Below the pieces are notes generated by a model. The model was not told the origin of the DNA and did no database searches. It saw only the letters and a program-made list of their open reading frames with translations. A program made the position numbers and the translations under genes. Source: Acidimicrobiia bacterium (GTDB taxonomy: Bacteria; Actinomycetota; Acidimicrobiia; IMCC26256; JAMXLJ01). From it: 64,000 bases of DNA. Location: positions 62,001 to 126,000 of the forward strand of contig DASRES010000086.1 of assembly GCA_035651955.1 (NCBI GenBank). Reading direction: 5' to 3'. Every line of letters begins with the position of its first letter. Within the stretch, counting starts at the first letter, position 1. Of this stretch, positions 58,851 to 64,000 are shown in pieces.

Positions 58851-60215
58851 ATGGAGGGACGAGGGGATGCAGGACGCGGCGGCTCGGACCGCCGTCGGCG
58901 CGCGCCTGCATCCACGCGCGCCTGCATCCGGGGTGACCAGCAGGGTTTCACGCTGATCGAGCTCGTCGTCGCGATCTCGCTGTTCGCCATCATGAGCAGC
59001 GCGATCGTCGCGTCGATCAGCTCGGGTCTGAACCTGACCCGCAACAACCGCAACCGCGCGGTCGCCGCGAACCTCGCGTCGCAGCGGATGGACCAGCTGC
59101 GCGCGATGAGCTTCACGCAGCTCGAGGCGCAACTCGGGACGCAGGCGCCGCAGACGGTCGACGTCCCGAACCCCGGTGGCACGCCCTACACCGTGACGAC
59201 GACTGTCAACCCGGTCCCGGTCAACTCGACGAGCGACCCGTGCGACGCCAACGGAACGTCGACGAACGACCTCGTGTTCCGGGTCGACGTGTCGGTGACG
59301 TGGCCGTCGATGCACGGCGTCACGCCGGCCGACGCGCACACCGTCATCAGCCCGCCCGTGGGGCTGTACGACCAGACCGGGCTCGGGTTCCTCGGCGTGA
59401 AGGTGCTCGGCGCCGACGGCAAGGCCGTCTCCGGCGTGCCCGTCACCGTGACGCCGGCGGTCACGCCCGCGACGAACTCGACCGACACGAACGGGTGCGC
59501 GTTCTTCAGCGGCGCGGCCGCGGGTTCGTACGTCGTGTCGCTCGGCTCGGCCGGGTACGTCGACCGGCAGGGGAACCCGTCGCCGACGCAGACGGTCGGC
59601 GTCACCGCCAACACCATCACCCAGGTCGGGTTCGACTACGCGCAGGCCGCGACGCTGAACGTCACGCTGGCCGGCAACGGCGGTGCGACGGTCCCGTCGA
59701 ACGTCGCGGTGACGCTCGGCGACACGGACTTCCAGCCGAACGGGACGCACGCGTTCACGGGGTCCGGCACGACGAGGTCGATCGGCAACCTGTTCCCGAC
59801 GACGGCGGGGTACACGGCCTGGGCCGGCGACTGCGCGGATGCGGATCCCGAGGGGAGCTCGGCGAGCGGCCCGTACTGGCAGGGCGGTCAGCGAGGCGCG
59901 CCCGTCGCGGTGACACCGGGGCAGTCGGCCGCGACGACGATCACGCTCCCGTCCGTGTCGGTGAGCGTGCAGCAGGGTGGCGTCGCGCTGGCGGGCACGG
60001 ACGTCGTCGCGGTGCACGCGTCCGACACCGGGTGCCCGTCCGGTGAGAGCTACGACCTCGGCGCGACCGACTCGACCGGCACGGTGACGGCCGCGCTCCC
60101 GTACGGGACGTACGCGTTGCAGGTGACGGGGCACACCGTCTCGGGTCAGCCGACCGCGGTGCTCGACCCGACCGGCACGACGAGCACGCCGACCGTCGCG
60201 GTGTCGGTCCAGTGA
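58851..60215 (+). CDS. Type IV pilin-like protein with prepilin signal and long Ig-like/carboxypeptidase-regulatory C terminus
   Basis: Protein of 454 residues. The prepilin motif is GDQQGFTLIELVVAISLFAIM, with Gly at about residue 32, Phe at +1 and Glu at +5, so it should be cut and methylated by a PilD peptidase. The first 30 residues are a basic leader. The rest is Thr/Val/Gly-rich, with sections like GVKVLGADGKAVSGVPVTVTP and STDTNGCAFFSGAAAGSYVV that look like carboxypeptidase-regulatory-like repeats. AGGAGG is 14 nt before ATG 58851, which is long. Confidence 0.85.
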   Translation: MEGRGDAGRGGSDRRRRAPASTRACIRGDQQGFTLIELVVAISLFAIMSSAIVASISSGLNLTRNNRNRAVAANLASQRMDQLRAMSFTQLEAQLGTQAPQTVDVPNPGGTPYTVTTTVNPVPVNSTSDPCDANGTSTNDLVFRVDVSVTWPSMHGVTPADAHTVISPPVGLYDQTGLGFLGVKVLGADGKAVSGVPVTVTPAVTPATNSTDTNGCAFFSGAAAGSYVVSLGSAGYVDRQGNPSPTQTVGVTANTITQVGFDYAQAATLNVTLAGNGGATVPSNVAVTLGDTDFQPNGTHAFTGSGTTRSIGNLFPTTAGYTAWAGDCADADPEGSSASGPYWQGGQRGAPVAVTPGQSAATTITLPSVSVSVQQGGVALAGTDVVAVHASDTGCPSGESYDLGATDSTGTVTAALPYGTYALQVTGHTVSGQPTAVLDPTGTTSTPTVAVSVQ

Positions 60216-60901
60216 TCGCGCGAGCGCGTACGCGGTTCTGGGCGCGCTCCGAGCGGGGCACCGCGAGCATGTTCGAGATCGTCGCGACGCTCGCCATCAT
60301 GAGCATCGTCGTGATGGTCGTGTACCAGGGCGTCGACTCGATGACGGCCTCGGTCGCGGGCGCGGAGAACCGCCTCGTCAACCTGGACGAGGCGCGCACG
60401 CTGATGGACACGACGACGAAGGACCTCCGCACCGCGACCCGCCTGCAGGCCGGGACGTCGGCGTTCGCGATCGCAAACGACACCGAGGTCGAGTTCTACG
60501 CCAACCTCAACCTGTCGTCGTCGAACGGCTACGCGCCCGTCCGCGTGCACATCTACGTCGACAGCAACAACCAGCTCATCGAGGAGGTCAAGCAGCCCGA
60601 CGCGGCCTCGATCGCGAACGCGCCGAACTACACGTACGACTCGGACCCGACGAACAAGCCGCACGTCCGCTACGTCGGCCGGTACGTCGCGAACCCGTCC
60701 GGCTCGCCGATCTTCACCTACCTCGACCAGAACGGGAACCCCATCACGCCGACGCCGCTGACGGGCACCGCGCTGCTCGGGATCAACTCCGTCTCGATCG
60801 ACCTCATGATCCGCAAGACGCCGACGGGCGGCATCGGCTACACGACGCTGCAGAGCACCGTCCGGATGCCGAACATGGACTTCACCCAGGTGTCGTCGTG
60901 A
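60212..60901 (+). CDS. PulJ/PilW-like minor pseudopilin
   Basis: Protein of 229 residues with an N-terminal hydrophobic helix preceded by ERGTASMFEIVATLAIMSIVVMVVY. This keeps the acidic Glu in the helix but lacks the canonical G-F-T-L-I-E: the nearest Gly is 6 rather than 5 residues before the Glu. ARTLMDTTTKDLRTATRLQ is typical of PulJ-like proteins. GTG 60212 overlaps the upstream gene by 4 nt. Confidence 0.78.
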   Translation: MIARARTRFWARSERGTASMFEIVATLAIMSIVVMVVYQGVDSMTASVAGAENRLVNLDEARTLMDTTTKDLRTATRLQAGTSAFAIANDTEVEFYANLNLSSSNGYAPVRVHIYVDSNNQLIEEVKQPDAASIANAPNYTYDSDPTNKPHVRYVGRYVANPSGSPIFTYLDQNGNPITPTPLTGTALLGINSVSIDLMIRKTPTGGIGYTTLQSTVRMPNMDFTQVSS

Positions 60902-62613
60902 CGCGGGCGCGGATCACCCGTGCCGCGCACGGCGAGGACGGCTTCGCGGTCATGACCGTGCTGCTCGCGACGCTCGCGCTGATGCTCCTCGCCACGGCCG
61001 CGATCGGCTACGGCATCGGCTCGCAGGACATCTCGCGTCACGACGAGAACTGGAACGGCGCGCTCGCGGCGGCGAACGCGGGTGTCGACGACTTCGTGTT
61101 CCGGCTCAACCAGAACAGCAACTACTACACGACGGTCCCACAGGTCCCGAACGCGACCGCGTGGACGAACCTGGCCGGCGGTTCGACGGGTACGGCGTCG
61201 AACGCGCAGTTCCGCTACTCGATCCTCGACCCGAACGAGCTCGCCAAGAAGGGCACGGTCACCGTGCTGTCGTCCGGGAAGGTCGGCAACGCGGTGCGGA
61301 CGGTCCAGGCGACGCTGCGCCGCCGCAGCTTCATCGACTACCTGTACTTCACCGACTACGAGACCATGGACCCGTCGCTCTACACGGGCAACCCGTTCAC
61401 GCCGTCGCAGGCGCAGACGCAGTGCGCGCACCACTACTACGACGGGCGCAACTCGAACTGCGTCGAGATCAGCTTCGGTCCGTTCGACGTCATCAACGGC
61501 CCGCTGCACTCGAATGACGCGTACCTCGTGTGCAACGGCGCGAAGTTCCTCGGCGCGACGTCCACGAGCTGGCTCGGGCCGAACGGGAACAAGACCGGGA
61601 AGCTGTACCGCCCGAACAGCTGCGGCTCCGGCTCGCCGGTGTTCGCGCAGCCGGGTGATCCGCACTACGCGGACCCGCTGACGATGCCCCCGAGCAACAC
61701 GTCGATCAAGAACGAGACGCGCGCCTACGACGGCGTCACTGGCGGTGCGTGCCTGTACACCGGTCCGACCGCGATCACGTTCAACTCGAACGGCACGATG
61801 ACGGTCGACTCGCCGTTCTCGAAGAACACCGCGAACGGCTGTCCCGTCAACACCTGGAACGGCACCGGGTCCCGGCCGGCGCCGGTGACGGGCTCGCTCC
61901 CGGTCGACGGCGTGATCTACGTGCAGAACGTGCCCGCGTCGTTGGGCGACGCGAACTACACGAACGGGTGCCCGTACAGCGTGCGGTTCAACAACAGCGG
62001 CAGCAACCCGCTGCGGAACCACCCACTCGGCTACCCGATCGCGAACGACGTCACGACGTACGGGTGCCGCAACGGCGACGCGTTCGTGCAGGGCACGGTG
62101 AAGGGTCAGGTCACGGTCGCGGCCGAGAACAACGTCGAGGTCGTCGGCAACCTCACCTACGCCGGTGGCCTGACCGGGAGCGACATCCTCGGTCTCGCTG
62201 CGAACAACTTCGTCGAGGTGTACCACCCCGTGAACAGCTCGGGGACGAACCTGTCGTCGAGCTTCCCGTCGTGCGGGTCGCCGACGTCGGGTCCGCACTG
62301 CGCGACGATCGACGCCGCGATGATCTCCGTGAACCACTCCGTGCGGGTGCAGAACTACAGCTCCGGGTCGGGACTCGGCACGCTGACGATCAACGGCGCG
62401 TTCGCGCAACGCTTCCGCGGGATCGTCGGCACGTTCAACGGGTCGCAGCTGGTGACCGGGTACGCGAAGAACTACGTGTACGACCAACGCCTCAAGTACC
62501 TGAGCCCGCCCAAGTTCATCGACCCGGTCGCGGCCGCGTGGCAAGACGTCGTCTGGGCGGAGCAGAAGCCGGCGTGGTGCGGCGCGCCTGCGTACAACAC
62601 CGTCTGCAGCTGA
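60898..62613 (+). CDS. PilX-like pilus assembly protein
   Basis: Protein of 571 residues. GEDGFAVMTVLLATLALMLLATAAIGYG is the PilX-type N terminus (Gly-Phe-Ala, without Glu at +5). ALAAANAGVDDFVFRLNQN follows, the usual A-x-A-GvdD segment. The remainder is a large extracellular Asn/Gly/Ser-rich domain with paired Cys residues, suggesting disulfide bonds or adhesin-like function. GTG 60898 overlaps the previous gene by 4 nt. It completes a three-gene operon without assembly ATPases in the window. Confidence 0.8.
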   Translation: MTRARITRAAHGEDGFAVMTVLLATLALMLLATAAIGYGIGSQDISRHDENWNGALAAANAGVDDFVFRLNQNSNYYTTVPQVPNATAWTNLAGGSTGTASNAQFRYSILDPNELAKKGTVTVLSSGKVGNAVRTVQATLRRRSFIDYLYFTDYETMDPSLYTGNPFTPSQAQTQCAHHYYDGRNSNCVEISFGPFDVINGPLHSNDAYLVCNGAKFLGATSTSWLGPNGNKTGKLYRPNSCGSGSPVFAQPGDPHYADPLTMPPSNTSIKNETRAYDGVTGGACLYTGPTAITFNSNGTMTVDSPFSKNTANGCPVNTWNGTGSRPAPVTGSLPVDGVIYVQNVPASLGDANYTNGCPYSVRFNNSGSNPLRNHPLGYPIANDVTTYGCRNGDAFVQGTVKGQVTVAAENNVEVVGNLTYAGGLTGSDILGLAANNFVEVYHPVNSSGTNLSSSFPSCGSPTSGPHCATIDAAMISVNHSVRVQNYSSGSGLGTLTINGAFAQRFRGIVGTFNGSQLVTGYAKNYVYDQRLKYLSPPKFIDPVAAAWQDVVWAEQKPAWCGAPAYNTVCS

Positions 62614-62624
62614 CCTGCGGAAAG

Positions 62625-62639
62625 GCGACGGAACGTCGC
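62625..62639 (+). terminator. Hairpin after the pilin-like operon
   Basis: GCGACG-GAA-CGTCGC forms a 6-bp stem with a GAA loop, 11 nt after the stop at 62613, with CCTGCG/CGCAGG as an overlapping alternative. No T-run. Confidence 0.4.
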
Positions 62640-62650
62640 AGGCGCACCAC

Positions 62651-62663
62651 TAGCATCCGTCGC
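62651..62663 (+). promoter_or_regulatory. -10 box TAGCAT for leaderless hisS mRNA
   Basis: TAGCAT (62651-62656) is exactly 7 nt before GTG 62664 with no Shine-Dalgarno sequence. Confidence 0.5.
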
Positions 62664-64000
62664 GTGACCCCCGGAGACGACGCGGCGGAGGCTGACGAGG
62701 CGACGCGCGGCGGCGAGGCGTTCCGCGCGCCCGTCGGCACCCACGACGTCCTCCCGCCGGACTCCGACCGCTGGATCGCGGTCGTCGCCGCGTTCGCCGA
62801 GCGCGCCGCGCGCTTCGGGTACGGGCTCGTCATCACCCCGCTCTTCGAGCACGTCGAGGTGTTCCAGCGCGTCGGCGAGCAGACCGACGTCGTGCGCAAG
62901 GAGATGTACGACTTCGGCGACAAGGGTGGCCGGCGCATCGCGCTGCGGCCCGAGGGGACGGCGCCTGTCGTGCGCGCGTACGTGCAGCACCGGCCGACCG
63001 CGCCGTGGAAGGCGTGGTACGTCGCGCCGAACTTCCGCTACGAGCGGCCGCAGAAGGGCCGGTACCGCCAGCACTGGCAGCTCGGTGCGGAGGTGCTCGG
63101 CGTCGACGACCCCGCGGTCGACGTCGAGGTCATCGCCCTCGCGCACGGGTTCTACCGGGAGCTCGGGTTGAAGCGCGTGCAGCTCGTCGTCAACTCCATG
63201 GGCGACGAGCACAGCCGCCCGGCCTACTCGCGTGCGTTGCGGGACTACTTCCTGCGCGAGGGGCGCGCGCTCGGCGACGAGTTCGTCGAGCGCGCGGAGG
63301 CGAGCCCGCTGCGGATCCTCGACTCGAAGCGAGCCGACTGGCAGGACGTCGTCGAGCACGCACCGCAGCTCTTCGACTACTTGAGCGACGAGTCCCGAGA
63401 GCACTTCGAGGCGGTGCAGCGGGGGCTCGGCGCGCTCGGCATCGAGTACGAGATCGCGCCGCGGCTCGTGCGCGGGTTCGACTACTACACGCGCACGACG
63501 TTCGAGTTCGTGAGCGACGCGCTCGACGCCGCGCAGAACGCGGTCGGCGGCGGTGGCCGCTACGACCGTCTCGCTGAGGAGATGGGCGGTCCGCCGACGC
63601 CCGGCATCGGGTTCGGGATGGGGATCGAGCGGATCCTGATCGCGTGCGACGGCGAGGGTGTCGTGCCCGCGGGCGCGTCGTACGGCATCGAGGTGTTCGT
63701 GGTCGACGACCTGCAGGACGCGACCGCGACCGTCCTGCTCGAGGAGCTGCGCGACTTCGGCATCGGCGCGGATCGCGCGTACGGGGGCCGGTCGGTGAAG
63801 GCGCAGTTGAAGGCGGCCGGGCGCTCGGGCGCGTCGCACGCCCTGATCCTGTTCAAGAAGGAAGCCGAGCGCGGTGTCGTGATCGCGCGCGACCTCGCGT
63901 CCGGTGACCAGGTCGAGGTGCCGCGCGAGCAGGTCGTCGGCTGGGTCGCCGAGCACACGCGTGCCGCCGCGCGGGAGCGCGAGCGAGAGAGGGGAGACGA
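62664..64000 (+). CDS. hisS: Histidyl-tRNA synthetase (3' end beyond window)
   Basis: Class II synthetase; 445 codons are visible and the frame is still open at the window edge, though the protein is nearly complete. RAPVGTHDVLPPDSDRW is the family start, followed by LRPEGTAPVVRAYV (motif 2 region), NFRYERPQKGRYRQHWQLGAEVLG, LVRGFDYYTRTTFEFV (the HisA signature), GGGGRYDRLAEEMGGPPTPGIGFGMGIERI (motif 3) and an anticodon-binding domain. GTG 62664 was chosen because of the -10 spacing; the first 20 residues are a non-conserved acidic extension. Confidence 0.95.
   Translation, partial: MTPGDDAAEADEATRGGEAFRAPVGTHDVLPPDSDRWIAVVAAFAERAARFGYGLVITPLFEHVEVFQRVGEQTDVVRKEMYDFGDKGGRRIALRPEGTAPVVRAYVQHRPTAPWKAWYVAPNFRYERPQKGRYRQHWQLGAEVLGVDDPAVDVEVIALAHGFYRELGLKRVQLVVNSMGDEHSRPAYSRALRDYFLREGRALGDEFVERAEASPLRILDSKRADWQDVVEHAPQLFDYLSDESREHFEAVQRGLGALGIEYEIAPRLVRGFDYYTRTTFEFVSDALDAAQNAVGGGGRYDRLAEEMGGPPTPGIGFGMGIERILIACDGEGVVPAGASYGIEVFVVDDLQDATATVLLEELRDFGIGADRAYGGRSVKAQLKAAGRSGASHALILFKKEAERGVVIARDLASGDQVEVPREQVVGWVAEHTRAAARERERERGD

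Noticed and set aside
1-64000. tRNA, rRNA, IS elements or prophage genes
   Set aside because: No CCA-ending cloverleaf, rRNA-like sequence, transposase or phage protein was seen in gaps or frames; this was by eye, so a tRNAscan-SE or Infernal run could still find a small RNA.

Overview
The window is a gene-dense chromosomal stretch (about 70% GC by eye; GTG and ATG starts, many 4-nt ATGA/GTGA overlaps) from an actinobacterium. Four things point there: a mycothiol ligase (mshC), phosphatidylinositol-mannoside genes (pgsA-patA-pimA), an F420-dependent NADP reductase, and FtsZ with SepF, YggT and DivIVA but no FtsA. From memory the gene order matches two blocks kept in Streptomyces and Mycobacterium: murG-murC-murB-ftsQ-ftsZ-pgeF-yggS-sepF-yggT-divIVA-ileS-dksA-lspA-rluD-dnaE, and thrS-HIT-pgsA-patA-pimA-pdxS-pdxT-yebC-ruvCAB-yajC-secDF-apt-relA-hisS. 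A deep-branching class such as Acidimicrobiia is my inference. No IS element, prophage, CRISPR array, tRNA or rRNA was seen.

Layout. 1-8.5 kb: peptidoglycan precursor and division cluster, starting inside murG. 8.5-20 kb: ileS (minus strand), a chimeric remnant of a PP2C/anti-sigma kinase, a TraR/DksA protein with a histone-like tail, lspA, rluD, an Rrf2 regulator, a phosphodiesterase and dnaE. 20-25 kb: a methyltransferase, npdG, mshC, thrS and a HIT protein. 25-30.5 kb: an insert relative to the mycobacterial order, with a membrane protein, a GT-C glycosyltransferase, an unrecognised lipoprotein and an EF-G2-type GTPase. 30.7-36.8 kb: PI and PIM synthesis, LemA, an M48 protease, a DUF3048 lipoprotein and a GNAT enzyme. 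36.9-42.6 kb: PLP synthase, yebC, a selenocysteine-type peroxiredoxin, an F420/FMN-type oxidoreductase, and a partial xanthine/CO-dehydrogenase set (small and FAD subunits, a MocA-like enzyme and CoxG, but no large subunit). 42.7-50.9 kb: ruvCAB, yajC-secD-secF, apt and relA. 51-58.8 kb: surface genes (L,D-transpeptidase lipoprotein, SGNH hydrolase, then a glycan synthase/deacetylase/beta-helix/LamG-like cassette). 58.8-62.6 kb: a three-gene pilin-like operon. 62.7 kb to the end: hisS, cut by the window edge.

The most striking observation is the peroxiredoxin at 39119-39580. An in-frame UGA sits exactly at the peroxidatic cysteine position (PGDFTPG-UGA-TRQ), the frame stays open for another 105 codons of conserved sequence, the protein has no cysteine at all, and a 12-bp stem-loop follows with its loop starting 27 nt after the UGA. 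This is what a bacterial selenoprotein with a SECIS element should look like. Other signals: repeated TAnnnT boxes 6-8 nt before start codons (leaderless transcription), a WhiG/FliA-like promoter ahead of the pilin operon, two families of palindromic repeats that often begin at stop codons, a pair of mutually exclusive hairpins before the GNAT gene, and an M48 protease whose only plausible start is CTG.
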